Shown here: positions 34,497 to 42,455 of the stretch, piece after piece | Numbering within the stretch: position 1 is the first letter of the stretch | Layout of the letters: every line of letters starts with the position of its first letter | Assembly (NCBI GenBank): GCA_902626065.1 | Contig: CACODT010000002.1 | Location: forward strand, 36,266-100,265 | Source: an uncultured Candidatus Actinomarina sp. | Lineage (GTDB): Bacteria; Actinomycetota; Acidimicrobiia; Actinomarinales; Actinomarinaceae | Reading direction: 5' to 3' | Length of the DNA stretch: 64,000 bases | Made by a program: the position numbers and the translations under genes | The notes under the pieces: model-generated | Told to the model about the DNA's origin: nothing | Databases searched by the model: none | The model's input: the letters and a program-made list of their open reading frames with translations, nothing else

Positions 34497-35860
34497 TAAT
34501 GCAATCCTTTCCCGGTTAAACCAAGTAATGATTCACCTACTGCTTCACTTAATGTTGGATGAGCATGAATAAATTCTGCAGCCTCTTCCGGTAATGCTTC
34601 CCATCCAACCATATACATAATTTCATGTATCATTTCCCCAGCAGATGGTCCGCAAACACTTGCTCCAACTATTGGTCCTTCTTTTTGGGCATATACCTTT
34701 ACTAAACCTTGATTTTGTTCGGTAATCATTGCTCGACCAACTCCAGCAAAACTGTGTTGAGCTTGTTCAACTTCTATATCTTCTGATTTAGCTTTTTCAG
34801 CATTCAGACCGACTTCGGCTAATTCCGGTCTTGTATAAACTACATATGGAATGGCATTGTAATCTAAAGGTTTCTTCTCACCTAATGCAATATAAGTAAC
34901 GGATGAGATTGCCTCAGCAAAAGCTGCATGAGCAAGTTGAGGGGTATTGTTTACAATATCGCCGAGTGCAAATATATTCTCCTCTGATGTTTGAAAGGTA
35001 TCTAAATCAACATTAATAAACCCATTTTCTAAGGAAATATTTACATTCTCTAAGCCAATATTTTCAGTTAGAGGAGCCCTTCCCACAGCAATCAAAACAC
35101 AGTCATATCCTTTCTTTTCACCATCAGAAAAATTTACTGTGTTGCCTTCTATTGCTTTAATTGAAGAATTTAGCTTAAAATCAACACCACGCTTTGATAA
35201 TTGCTTTCTTAGTTCACCTGATGTTCTTTTGTCTAGACCAGGAAGAATTTCTTTAGCCATTTCAACAACTGTAGCCTCTGAACCTAGATCATTTAGCAAG
35301 CTAGCAAATTCACATCCAATTGCACCCGCTCCAACAATACAAACTTTTTTCGGAGGTTCTTCCCAGTTAAGTGCAGAATCTGAAGTAACGATAAAATTTT
35401 CGTCGGGCTCAATATTTGGGAGATTTCTTGGTTTAGAACCAGTAGCCAAAATTATATAATCAGATTCAATTTTTTCAGTGGTTCCATCTAATTTTTTTAC
35501 TAAGACAGAATTTTTATTCTCAATTGAGCCCCAACCCTCAATTACATTGACGTCCTTACTTTTTAAAAGTAACTTTATGCCAGATACAAGTTTCTCAACA
35601 ATCTCAATTCTTTTTAAAGCTGTTTTATTCCAGTCAATTGATTTCCCTTCAATGTTGATTCCGTAGTTTTCTGATGTCGATATCTCATGATTTAACTCAG
35701 CAACATGAAGCCAATACTTTGCTGGAATACATCCACGATTAAGGCAAGTTCCTCCAAGAACATCGGATTCTACAAGAGTTACTTCAAGATCAAAGTTATT
35801 TGCATACAGTGCAGCTGCATATCCAGCTGGTCCACCGCCAATTATTGTTATTTTTTTCAA
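34496..35860 (-). CDS. lpdA: Dihydrolipoyl dehydrogenase (E3)
   Basis: A 454-residue FAD disulphide oxidoreductase that reoxidises the lipoyl group of E2. It has the FAD loop GGGPAGYAAA, the redox pair GGTCLNRGCIPAK (Cys-X4-Cys), a second Rossmann loop GAGAIGCEFA, FALGDI and a C-terminal HAHPTLSEAVGE carrying the catalytic His-Glu. The second half of the redox motif reads NRGCIPAK where most enzymes have NVGCIPSK; both forms occur. Start is a TTG at 35860 with GAGGT upstream. First gene of the oxoacid dehydrogenase operon. Confidence 0.94.
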   Translation of the reverse strand: MKKITIIGGGPAGYAAALYANNFDLEVTLVESDVLGGTCLNRGCIPAKYWLHVAELNHEISTSENYGINIEGKSIDWNKTALKRIEIVEKLVSGIKLLLKSKDVNVIEGWGSIENKNSVLVKKLDGTTEKIESDYIILATGSKPRNLPNIEPDENFIVTSDSALNWEEPPKKVCIVGAGAIGCEFASLLNDLGSEATVVEMAKEILPGLDKRTSGELRKQLSKRGVDFKLNSSIKAIEGNTVNFSDGEKKGYDCVLIAVGRAPLTENIGLENVNISLENGFINVDLDTFQTSEENIFALGDIVNNTPQLAHAAFAEAISSVTYIALGEKKPLDYNAIPYVVYTRPELAEVGLNAEKAKSEDIEVEQAQHSFAGVGRAMITEQNQGLVKVYAQKEGPIVGASVCGPSAGEMIHEIMYMVGWEALPEEAAEFIHAHPTLSEAVGESLLGLTGKGLH

Positions 35861-36024
35861 ATTACCTCTTTCAAGATAGGGTTTCTATCAAATCGAGATA
35901 ATAACTACATCATACTTAGGGGTTCCCTACATATAATGGTCAAAGTTATCGTCACTATTAAATCTAATCTAAAAGATGAGTTCCTCCAACTCAAGATATC
36001 TCATTAATGAGATAAAATACTCCT
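35861..36024. promoter_or_regulatory. Divergent control region between lpdA and the MBL operon, with an 18-bp palindrome
   Basis: No gene is seen here. A perfect 18-bp palindrome, TATCTCATTAATGAGATA, lies at 35997-36014 and overlaps the TAAAAT (-10-like) of the small ORF at 36025. A second, weaker hairpin (TGAGTT-CCTCC-AACTCA, 35977-35993) lies just upstream, and a TATAAT occurs at 35932-35937. The palindrome looks like an operator for a dimeric repressor; this is inference. Confidence 0.45.
36013..36018 (+). promoter_or_regulatory. -10 element, leaderless promoter of the 28-codon ORF
   Basis: TAAAAT, then six bases (ACTCCT), then ATG at 36025. It overlaps the right end of the palindrome at 35997-36014, so repressor binding there would block it. 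Confidence 0.5.
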
Positions 36025-36111
36025 ATGCAAACTAGACATCTAATAATTGCTTCACTAATTACGGCAATAGTTATTGTTGTTGCATTTGGTATTTGGGTAA
36101 TTACAAATTAA
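36025..36111 (+). CDS. Small single-span membrane peptide (28 residues)
   Basis: The ORF begins MQTRHLIIAS and continues with a hydrophobic helix of about 20 residues (Ile/Val/Ala rich, one Trp) before ending ITN. Its ATG sits exactly six bases after a TAAAAT, the layout seen at several solid genes here, and its stop is one base before the TTG start of the MBL hydrolase, so the two would be cotranscribed and perhaps coupled. The charge pattern (Arg, His before the helix) predicts a cytosolic N-terminus. It is too short for homology from memory, so it remains a candidate. Confidence 0.45.
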   Translation: MQTRHLIIASLITAIVIVVAFGIWVITN

Positions 36112-36112
36112 A

Positions 36113-37069
36113 TTGAAAAGTTTTAATCTAGGTCATGGCATTTTACATTTTCCTTTGAAGCTACCTTGGGCTCCTCCAGGATTTGTGAATGTCTATTTGG
36201 TTGAAGATGACAATGGATACATCATGATAGATTGTGGTGTGAATGGGGATGAGTACTTTAACGAGCTTAAAAAAAATTTAGATAGCTTAGGCATTCAATT
36301 CTCAGATATTAATTTACTAATAGGCACCCACATGCACTCAGATCATATTGGTCTCTCGTCCGTATTGAGAGAAAAGGGTTTAAAATTTGGTCTTTATAAA
36401 AACTCAATAGAATTTATTCCAAAATACAATGATTGGACTGATCGATTTAAATTAATAAGTGAGTATGCCAAAGAACAAGGTGCCCCAAAAGAATTCATAG
36501 ACGATCTTAACTCAATTACGACTCCATCAACAACTGGAAAGCTTACGTCACCCGATATTTTATTTGATGAGGGAAAAATAAAGAATATAAACAGAAACTT
36601 AGAAGTAATTTTTACACCGGGACATGATATCTCTGAAATATCAATTTATGATGCATCTAGTAAAATTATCTTTTCAGGGGATCACATTCTCCCAAGAATT
36701 ACACCATTTATTCCAATTCACGATGAAGAAACAAGTATGTTAAATCATTATGTTGACTCACTTAAGAAAATGAATAATTTTGAAATTTCCAAATTTGCTC
36801 CGGGACATTTTGAAGTGATTGATAATCCACAAAAAAGAGTCAATCAAATCCTTTTGCATCATGAAAAAAGATCAGAAAAAATAATTAATATTTTAAAAGA
36901 TGATGAGCTTACAGGTTGGGAAGTAACAAATAAACTATTTTCCCGTCCGCTTGATTCTATGAACTTGCGATTAGCTTTTCAAGAAACTATGGCACACCTT
37001 AAATACATAGAGTCACAGGGAAAAATTAAACAAAACATTTCAAAAGTAAGTACTTGGAGTATTATTTAA
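36113..37069 (+). CDS. MBL-fold metallo-hydrolase
   Basis: A 318-residue metallo-beta-lactamase-fold hydrolase. The metal motif THMHSDHIG (His73, His75, Asp77, His78) is intact; TPGHDIS provides the next metal His and FSGDHIL the bridging Asp. After the MBL domain (1 to about 235) the C-terminal 80 residues are helical and look like the winged-helix-like tail (ELTGWEVTNKLF) of the glyoxalase II-related family active on thioesters or lactones. The start is a TTG one base after the small membrane peptide. Substrate unknown; nearby acyl-CoA and lipoyl enzymes fit a thioesterase-like role (weak inference). Confidence 0.82.
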   Translation: MKSFNLGHGILHFPLKLPWAPPGFVNVYLVEDDNGYIMIDCGVNGDEYFNELKKNLDSLGIQFSDINLLIGTHMHSDHIGLSSVLREKGLKFGLYKNSIEFIPKYNDWTDRFKLISEYAKEQGAPKEFIDDLNSITTPSTTGKLTSPDILFDEGKIKNINRNLEVIFTPGHDISEISIYDASSKIIFSGDHILPRITPFIPIHDEETSMLNHYVDSLKKMNNFEISKFAPGHFEVIDNPQKRVNQILLHHEKRSEKIINILKDDELTGWEVTNKLFSRPLDSMNLRLAFQETMAHLKYIESQGKIKQNISKVSTWSII

Positions 37070-37268
37070 ATGGTTTAAAGCTTCTATTTTTCGCTTCTTC
37101 TAATGAATCAGGTGCAAATGATTGTAACTGATTATTACTTACAAGTTCATTTTCTTTTTCAAGTTGTTCAAGGATTGCAAAATGTTCAGGATTATCACAG
37201 TCATATACTTTCATATTTTTTCTATAACCTATAAATCTGTATTCCTCAAATTTTGAAAGTCTTGGCAA
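37062..37268 (-). CDS. Small conserved-looking soluble protein, unknown
   Basis: A 68-residue hydrophilic protein starting with TTG, one base after the stop of the acyl-CoA dehydrogenase and on the same strand. The N-terminal 25 residues are aromatic-rich (FEEYRFIGYRKNMKVYDCDN), the rest is acidic and probably helical. It contains one Cys and no recognised motif. Its end overlaps the convergent MBL gene by 8 bases. Tight coupling to the dehydrogenase is the only clue to role. Confidence 0.5.
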   Translation of the reverse strand: MPRLSKFEEYRFIGYRKNMKVYDCDNPEHFAILEQLEKENELVSNNQLQSFAPDSLEEAKNRSFKPFK

Positions 37269-37269
37269 T

Positions 37270-38391
37270 TTATAAACTTAAGAGTCTTGATACATCATTT
37301 CGTGCTGATTTTGCTGTACCGAAAATTAATGAATCAGACTTAGCTTTTTTAAAAAATAGATGTGCTGGGTGTTCCCAAGTAAAGCCTATACCGCCGTGAA
37401 CCTGAATATTGTCTCCTGAAACCTTGTTAAATACGTCAGAACAGTATGCTTTCGCCATTGATGAACTCATTTCTAATTCAATATCATCATCTGATTCAAC
37501 TCGTACAGAACTGTAAGCAATTGATTTTGCACTTTCTATCTGAAGCAACATATCAGCGCACATATGTTGTATCGCTTGAAATGACCCGATCGGTCTACCA
37601 AATTGAATTCTTTCTTTTGCATACTTAGTTGACATGTCAAGACAAGCTTGAGCACCTCCAACTTGTTCCATTGAAAGAAAAGACAATGATAAATGTTTAA
37701 CTTTATTCCATGTATTTTTATCATCTTCTAAATCAAACATAAAATTTTCTTCACTTACCTCAGCCTCTTCTAATTTTATTTCTGCCATTGGTCTTGTTTG
37801 GTCCAAAGATGTTGTTTCTGTCACTGTTATACCTGGAGTATCTCTATCCACCATTACAAATTTGAATCCCTTATCTGATTTTGCGAGTATCGCAAAATAA
37901 TCTGAAGAATCTCCAAACATGACATAACTTTTTTTTCCGTTAAGAACATAGCCTTTGTCATTTTTACTTAAGACGGTGGTGATATTTTGATCGTTGATCT
38001 CATATTTGTCATTTTCATAGATACAAAAGGTACCTATTTTTTTTCCAGATATTATTTCAGGAAGTATTTTACTTTTAAGCTCGGGAGGAGAGTGCAACAA
38101 TAATTGTTTAAACACTACGCCAGAACTAAATAATGGAACAATTGGTATGTAATAACCAAAAACCTCAGAGAGAATAGAAGAATCAACTTTTGAAAATCCT
38201 AACCCTCCATCTTCTTCAGTTATATCTAAACCTAACCAACCTTGTTCACTAACTAATTTCCATAGCTCATTATCAATTCTTGTGTTGTCATCAATTTTTT
38301 TTATTAAATCAAGTAGATCAACTCTCTCAGAAAGTAACTTTTTCGCATTTTCCTGTATTTCTTTTTGAAGATCTGTAAGACTGAACTGCAT
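37270..38391 (-). CDS. Acyl-CoA dehydrogenase
   Basis: A 373-residue FAD flavoprotein of the ACAD family, which introduces the alpha-beta double bond in acyl-CoA. Seen are the N-terminal helical domain with WLGLDITEEDGGLG, the middle beta domain (GTFCIYEND, LNGKKSYVMFG), the RIQFGRPIGSFQAIQHMCADM segment and the C-terminal QVHGGIGFTWEHPAHLFFKKA. The GFTWEHPAH ending is frequent in actinobacterial FadE proteins acting on bulky acyl chains. Upstream TAGAAT six bases before the ATG indicates a leaderless transcript. The substrate cannot be assigned. Confidence 0.88.
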   Translation of the reverse strand: MQFSLTDLQKEIQENAKKLLSERVDLLDLIKKIDDNTRIDNELWKLVSEQGWLGLDITEEDGGLGFSKVDSSILSEVFGYYIPIVPLFSSGVVFKQLLLHSPPELKSKILPEIISGKKIGTFCIYENDKYEINDQNITTVLSKNDKGYVLNGKKSYVMFGDSSDYFAILAKSDKGFKFVMVDRDTPGITVTETTSLDQTRPMAEIKLEEAEVSEENFMFDLEDDKNTWNKVKHLSLSFLSMEQVGGAQACLDMSTKYAKERIQFGRPIGSFQAIQHMCADMLLQIESAKSIAYSSVRVESDDDIELEMSSSMAKAYCSDVFNKVSGDNIQVHGGIGFTWEHPAHLFFKKAKSDSLIFGTAKSARNDVSRLLSL

Positions 38392-38397
38392 TACTTT

Positions 38398-38403
38398 ATT
38401 CTA
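38398..38403 (-). promoter_or_regulatory. -10 element, leaderless promoter of the acyl-CoA dehydrogenase gene
   Basis: TAGAAT on the minus strand, then AAAGTA, then the ATG at 38391. No Shine-Dalgarno. Confidence 0.6.
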
Positions 38404-38454
38404 ATTTTGTTTTCAAATTTGACTAATCAAATGTCGTTTGTTTTTTTTGAGACT

Positions 38455-38460
38455 TAAAAT
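38455..38460 (+). promoter_or_regulatory. -10 element, leaderless promoter of sufC-sufS-sufE
   Basis: TAAAAT, six bases (GAATAT), then the ATG at 38467. No Shine-Dalgarno. It is back to back with the acyl-CoA dehydrogenase promoter. Confidence 0.6.
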
Positions 38461-38466
38461 GAATAT

Positions 38467-39192
38467 ATGCTAAAAATTGAAAATCTACATGCTTCGGTTG
38501 ATTCTACTCCCATATTAAATGGAGTGAATCTTGAGATTAATCCTGGTGAGGTACATGCCATTATGGGTCCAAACGGCTCGGGAAAATCGACACTTGCAAA
38601 TGTTTTAATGGGTAACCCGGTTTATGAAGTCACAGATGGGAAAATTATTTTTGATAACGAAGACATTACAGAAGAACCCGTTGATAATCGTGCAAAAAAA
38701 GGAATGTTTCTTGCTTTTCAATATCCAGAATCAATTCCTGGTGTAACAATTGTCAATATGCTCAAAACCGCGTTAACTAATATTGAAGAAACAGAATACA
38801 CTACAGTTGAACTTAGATTAAAGGTGGCAGAAGCAATGAAAGATCTTGGTCTTTCACCAGATTTTGCCGATAGATATTTAAATGAGGGCTTTTCAGGTGG
38901 AGAAAGAAAAAGAAACGAAATACTCCAACTAGCAGTATTAGATCCCATGTTGGCTATCTTAGATGAAACTGATTCTGGTCTTGATGTTGATGGTTTAAGA
39001 ATTGTTGGAGAAGGAATTACAAATTTAAAAAATGAAGATCGGGGCTATCTAGTGGTCACACATTATCAGAGATTACTTGAGTATGTTAAACCAGACTATG
39101 TTCATGTATTTGTCGATGGAAATATCGTAGAAACGGGTGGAAGAGAATTGTCTGATAAACTTGAAAAAGAAGGATATGAATCTTACCAATGA
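38467..39192 (+). CDS. sufC: Fe-S cluster assembly ATPase SufC, first copy
   Basis: A 241-residue SufC-type ATPase with Walker A GPNGSGKST (34-42), the SufC-specific KKGMFLAFQYPESIPGV, signature FSGGERKRNE, Walker B MLAILDETDSGLD and HYQRLL after the switch His. SufC energises the SufBCD scaffold. It overlaps sufS by 4 bases (ATGA). No sufB or sufD lies in this locus; those are at 49.6-52.2 kb with a second sufC. The two SufC proteins differ clearly (FSGGERKRNE/DETDSG versus LSGGEKKRSE/DEIDSG). Which copy serves SufBD is not decidable from sequence. Confidence 0.92.
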   Translation: MLKIENLHASVDSTPILNGVNLEINPGEVHAIMGPNGSGKSTLANVLMGNPVYEVTDGKIIFDNEDITEEPVDNRAKKGMFLAFQYPESIPGVTIVNMLKTALTNIEETEYTTVELRLKVAEAMKDLGLSPDFADRYLNEGFSGGERKRNEILQLAVLDPMLAILDETDSGLDVDGLRIVGEGITNLKNEDRGYLVVTHYQRLLEYVKPDYVHVFVDGNIVETGGRELSDKLEKEGYESYQ

Positions 39193-40412
39193 ATAAATTT
39201 ACAGACATTAAAAAAGACTTTCCAATTTTTGAAAGAGATATAAATGGAAAAAAATTAACTTATCTCGATTCAGGAGCAACTTCCCAAAAACCTAACTCGG
39301 TAATCGAAAAAATGAATCAAATCTATAAATTTAATAATGCAAATGTTCATAGAGGAACTTATGCTCTATCCGCAGAAACTACCCATGAATATGAAGATGT
39401 AAGAAATAAATGTCAATCATTCTTAAATGCATCAGAATCAGATGAAATCATTTTTACAAAAGGTACTACTGAGGCTTTAAATTTCCTAGCAAACTCAATT
39501 GCAAATAAGTTCATGACTAAAGGTGATGAAATTATTCTTTCTGAAATTGAACATCATGCAAATATTATTCCTTGGCAAATGGTGGCTGAAAAATTTGGAT
39601 TTAATATAAATTATGTCAGAATCAACGAAGACTTTTCTCTAGATCTTGATGATTTAGCTTCAAAATTGTCAAAAAAAACAAAAGTTGTTTCAATTGTTGG
39701 TGAATCAAATTTGTCTGGAATGCTGCCAGATATAAAAGAAATTACAAATATTGTAAAAAACAACTCTGAAGCATTATTAATAATTGATGGTGCACAACTT
39801 GTCCCTCACAGAAAAGTTGATGTTCAAGATCTAGGTATTGATTTTTTAGTCTTCTCAGGACATAAAATGCTTGGCCCTACTGGCATTGGAGTTGTATGGG
39901 GGAAAAAAGATTTATTGAATTCTTTAGATCCCGTATATGGAGGTGGTGACATGATTGAGGAAGTGCATTATGACAAAGCAACGTGGGCGCCTGTACCACA
40001 TAAATTTGAAGCTGGGACACCACCATATGTTGAGGCAATTGGACTTGGTGCAGCAATAGATTACTTACAAGATTTAGGAATGTCAGAAGTTGAAAAACAT
40101 TCTGATGAATTAAGGGAGTATGGTAAAAAAATCCTTTTTGATATTGATGGTGTAAATGTTATTCATTCACAACAAAATATCGCTGGATGTACCTTTGGAA
40201 TGTATGTAGATGGAGTTCATGCATCAGATCTTTCTTTAATGCTTGATACACATGGAGTTGCTGTAAGAGCAGGACATCATTGCGTGCAACCTTATCATAG
40301 AAAACTAGGAATTGATGCGACTATAAGATCTACAGCTTATATCTATAACGACAAAAATGATATGGATACATTAAAGTCAGCTCTTGAATCAAGCATTGAA
40401 ATGTTAAGATAA
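39189..40412 (+). CDS. sufS: Cysteine desulfurase SufS
   Basis: A PLP enzyme of 407 residues that takes sulphur from cysteine as a persulphide for Fe-S assembly. The PLP lysine is in FSGHKMLGPTG (about residue 223), the cofactor His in SEIEHHANIIPW, and the active Cys365 in RAGHHCVQP, the group II (SufS) loop. It overlaps sufC by 4 bases and ends directly before sufE (no gap), so the three form one operon. Length and motifs are fully typical. Confidence 0.95.
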   Translation: MNKFTDIKKDFPIFERDINGKKLTYLDSGATSQKPNSVIEKMNQIYKFNNANVHRGTYALSAETTHEYEDVRNKCQSFLNASESDEIIFTKGTTEALNFLANSIANKFMTKGDEIILSEIEHHANIIPWQMVAEKFGFNINYVRINEDFSLDLDDLASKLSKKTKVVSIVGESNLSGMLPDIKEITNIVKNNSEALLIIDGAQLVPHRKVDVQDLGIDFLVFSGHKMLGPTGIGVVWGKKDLLNSLDPVYGGGDMIEEVHYDKATWAPVPHKFEAGTPPYVEAIGLGAAIDYLQDLGMSEVEKHSDELREYGKKILFDIDGVNVIHSQQNIAGCTFGMYVDGVHASDLSLMLDTHGVAVRAGHHCVQPYHRKLGIDATIRSTAYIYNDKNDMDTLKSALESSIEMLR

Positions 40413-40826
40413 ATGTCAATTAGAGCAAAAGTAGATGAGTACAAACAAATATTTGAAATTTTTCCAAATGATCAAGAAAAATATCAATACCTAATTGAAA
40501 AAGCAAAAGAAAATGACTCTTTTCCTATTGAATTAAGACAAGATAATTTCAAAGTCAATGGATGCCAAAGCCAAGTTTGGCTTGTCCCAGAAGAGAAAGA
40601 TGAAAAACTCTTTTTCAACAGTGATTCCGATGCTCTTATCTCAAAAGGTTTAGTAACTTTGATTGCCTCAATATATTCTGATGAAAAAGCTGAAGATATT
40701 GTTTCTTCGGAAATTGATTTAATGGAAGAATTTGAACTCGGAGTTATTTTAAGTCCTGCCCGAAGAAATGGAGCTTACAGCATGCTCAAAACAATAAAAG
40801 AGTACGCTAAAAAATTGACTTCTTAA
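40413..40826 (+). CDS. sufE: Cysteine desulfuration protein SufE
   Basis: SufE accepts the persulphide from SufS and passes it to SufB. The 137-residue protein shows the SufE motif VNGCQSQVWLV with the acceptor Cys51, and the C-terminal NGAYSMLKTIKEYA helix. Actinobacteria more often use the zinc protein SufU, so a SufE-type partner here is a small departure from the norm (recollection). The ATG follows the sufS stop without any spacer. It converges with a phosphoribosyltransferase gene, with one base between stops. Confidence 0.92.
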   Translation: MSIRAKVDEYKQIFEIFPNDQEKYQYLIEKAKENDSFPIELRQDNFKVNGCQSQVWLVPEEKDEKLFFNSDSDALISKGLVTLIASIYSDEKAEDIVSSEIDLMEEFELGVILSPARRNGAYSMLKTIKEYAKKLTS

Positions 40827-40827
40827 T

Positions 40828-41280
40828 TTACTCTTTCCACCAGGATTCATGTGGAAAATCTACCCAAACATTCTCAGTGTCTTTTGCGAGATCTCTTATA
40901 TAATAATGAGGTTCAAATTCGCATTCATTATTCCACCAAAGTGATACAAACCTCACATCACATTCATGATTAATATTTTCTTTTATATATTCAGAAAGTC
41001 TTTCAAATGTTTCACCACTATCACAAATATCATCAACTATTAAAACTTTCTCGTCTTTTGATTTTGGAAGGTAATTTTCCCAATGTGGAAAATCTCGTGT
41101 TGATGCATGAACAGGTTTAAAGGGAATATCAAGCTTATGTGAAATCATAACTCCTGGAATTAACCCACCACGACTAATCCCTACAATTACATCTGGCCTA
41201 AAGCTATCAGCTTCCATAAGATCACAAATTTTATTCGTATCTTTAAACTGCTCGTCCCATGAGTAAAATAATTTTTCCAT
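40828..41280 (-). CDS. Purine phosphoribosyltransferase (xanthine/hypoxanthine/guanine type)
   Basis: A 150-residue type I phosphoribosyltransferase. IVGISRGGLIPGVMIS is the loop that binds PRPP pyrophosphate and VLIVDDICDSGET is the PRPP-binding motif; the C-terminal WVDFPHESWW resembles Gpt-type xanthine-guanine enzymes, whose purine pocket includes a Trp. It salvages free purine bases to nucleotides. The gene lies 110 bases from, and divergent to, the BMP nucleoside importer operon, which makes functional sense as import plus salvage (inference). Confidence 0.82.
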   Translation of the reverse strand: MEKLFYSWDEQFKDTNKICDLMEADSFRPDVIVGISRGGLIPGVMISHKLDIPFKPVHASTRDFPHWENYLPKSKDEKVLIVDDICDSGETFERLSEYIKENINHECDVRFVSLWWNNECEFEPHYYIRDLAKDTENVWVDFPHESWWKE

Positions 41281-41344
41281 AAGTAGTAAGTGCTAATTGT
41301 AACAAATCTATTTTCGACAAGAGAAAAATGTATGAAAATTTTGT

Positions 41345-41350
41345 TATAAT
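41345..41350 (+). promoter_or_regulatory. Extended -10 promoter of the BMP importer operon
   Basis: TGTTATAAT gives a perfect TATAAT with the TGn extension. The predicted transcript has a leader of about 33 bases ending with the strong Shine-Dalgarno AAGGAGGT (41378-41385) before the ATG at 41390. No good -35 is seen, as is normal for extended -10 promoters. This is one of the few leadered first genes in the window. Confidence 0.65.
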
Positions 41351-41389
41351 AATTTTTTCGTTAGAAAGACAATTAAAAAGGAGGTAAGG

Positions 41390-42397
41390 ATGCGAAGAAG
41401 TATGGCGGTAGGCCTGCTTATAATCAGTATTCTTACTATGGCCTGTGGTGGAGCCGCAGACGTAGATGATTACAAAGCTGCATTTGTATATGTGGGACCA
41501 GCTGACGATGGTGGGTGGTCTCAAGCACATGATGTAGGAAGACAATTCTTAGTAGATGAAACCGGGATTGAAACAGCTTATACAGAGCTTATTCCAGAGG
41601 ATGCTACTGAATTTAGAACTGTTGCTGAAGCTTATATTGAACAAGGATACAATATAATTTTTGGAACAACTTTTGGTTACATTGACGCAATGGCTGAAAT
41701 GGCCGAAGAATATCCAGATGTAATATTTCTTCATTGTTCAGGTTATTTAAGTAACGACAGTAATTTTGGAAACTATTTCGGAAAGATGTATCAACCAAGA
41801 TACCTTTCAGGATTAGCCGCAGGAGCAATGACAGAATCAAATAAAATTGGGTATGTTGCTGCATTTCCAATACCAGAAGTTATAAGAGGAATTAATGCTT
41901 TTGCAACTGGTGTTAAGGAGGTAAATCCTGACGCGACAGTTGAGGTTGTTTGGACATTTACATGGTTTGGACCTGAGGAGGAAACTCAGGCTGCAAATGC
42001 GCTGATTGAAACAGGTGTAGATGTATTAGCACAACATCAAGATTCTCCATCAACGGGAGTGGTTGCAGAGACAAATGGAGCTAAATGGATTTCATACAAC
42101 ACCGCATATGGTCAGGAAGCTGCTCCAGGAGCTTTTGTCACTGCTCCAGTTTGGGCTTGGGGACCATATTATGTTGATGTTGTGAATACAATTATTGATG
42201 GTGAATTTGCAGGTGGCGCCTATTGGGGTGGAATGGATACAGGACTTGTCTCATTGTATGAATTAAGCTCAGATGTTCCATCTGATATTGCTGATTTAAT
42301 ATCACAAAAGACGGAGCAAATTGTTGCAGGTGAATTCGATCCTCCAATAGTTGAAGAGGAATTCATCGATAATGTTATTGGCACAGTAAGCCCTTAA
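41390..42397 (+). CDS. BMP-family substrate-binding lipoprotein of a nucleoside-type ABC importer
   Basis: A 335-residue lipoprotein: lipobox ILTMAC with Cys19, then the PnrA/Med-like BMP domain. AFVYVGPADDGGWSQAHDVGRQ (first strand and helix), FGTTFGYIDAMAEMAEEYPDVIFLHCSGY and the later GFGTGV-like NAFATGVKEVNP are family signatures; PnrA-type proteins bind nucleosides through stacking aromatics. It leads an operon with a two-domain ATPase and two permeases, the standard BMP importer layout. A strong promoter, strong ribosome site and a terminator-like hairpin right after the gene should give much more of this protein than of the membrane parts. Confidence 0.9.
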   Translation: MRRSMAVGLLIISILTMACGGAADVDDYKAAFVYVGPADDGGWSQAHDVGRQFLVDETGIETAYTELIPEDATEFRTVAEAYIEQGYNIIFGTTFGYIDAMAEMAEEYPDVIFLHCSGYLSNDSNFGNYFGKMYQPRYLSGLAAGAMTESNKIGYVAAFPIPEVIRGINAFATGVKEVNPDATVEVVWTFTWFGPEEETQAANALIETGVDVLAQHQDSPSTGVVAETNGAKWISYNTAYGQEAAPGAFVTAPVWAWGPYYVDVVNTIIDGEFAGGAYWGGMDTGLVSLYELSSDVPSDIADLISQKTEQIVAGEFDPPIVEEEFIDNVIGTVSP

Positions 42398-42409
42398 AAT
42401 TTATTTTTG

Positions 42410-42440
42410 AAACACTCCGGCTTTTAAGCTGGAGTGTTTT
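42410..42440 (+). terminator. Hairpin with T tail after the BMP gene (terminator or mRNA-stabilising)
   Basis: The stem pairs 42410-42422 with 42427-42439 (AAACACTCCGGCT against AGCTGGAGTGTTT, one G-T wobble) with a TTTA loop, and a short T run ends the right arm. It lies between the binding-protein gene and the ATPase, the place where partial terminators set high expression of binding proteins. Confidence 0.75.
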
Positions 42441-42455
42441 CACTATCATTAATAA

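Noticed and set aside
35977..35993. Hairpin TGAGTT-CCTCC-AACTCA as an anti-Shine-Dalgarno riboregulator
   Set aside because: The downstream small ORF appears to be transcribed from a point beyond this hairpin and no ribosome site is there to be masked.
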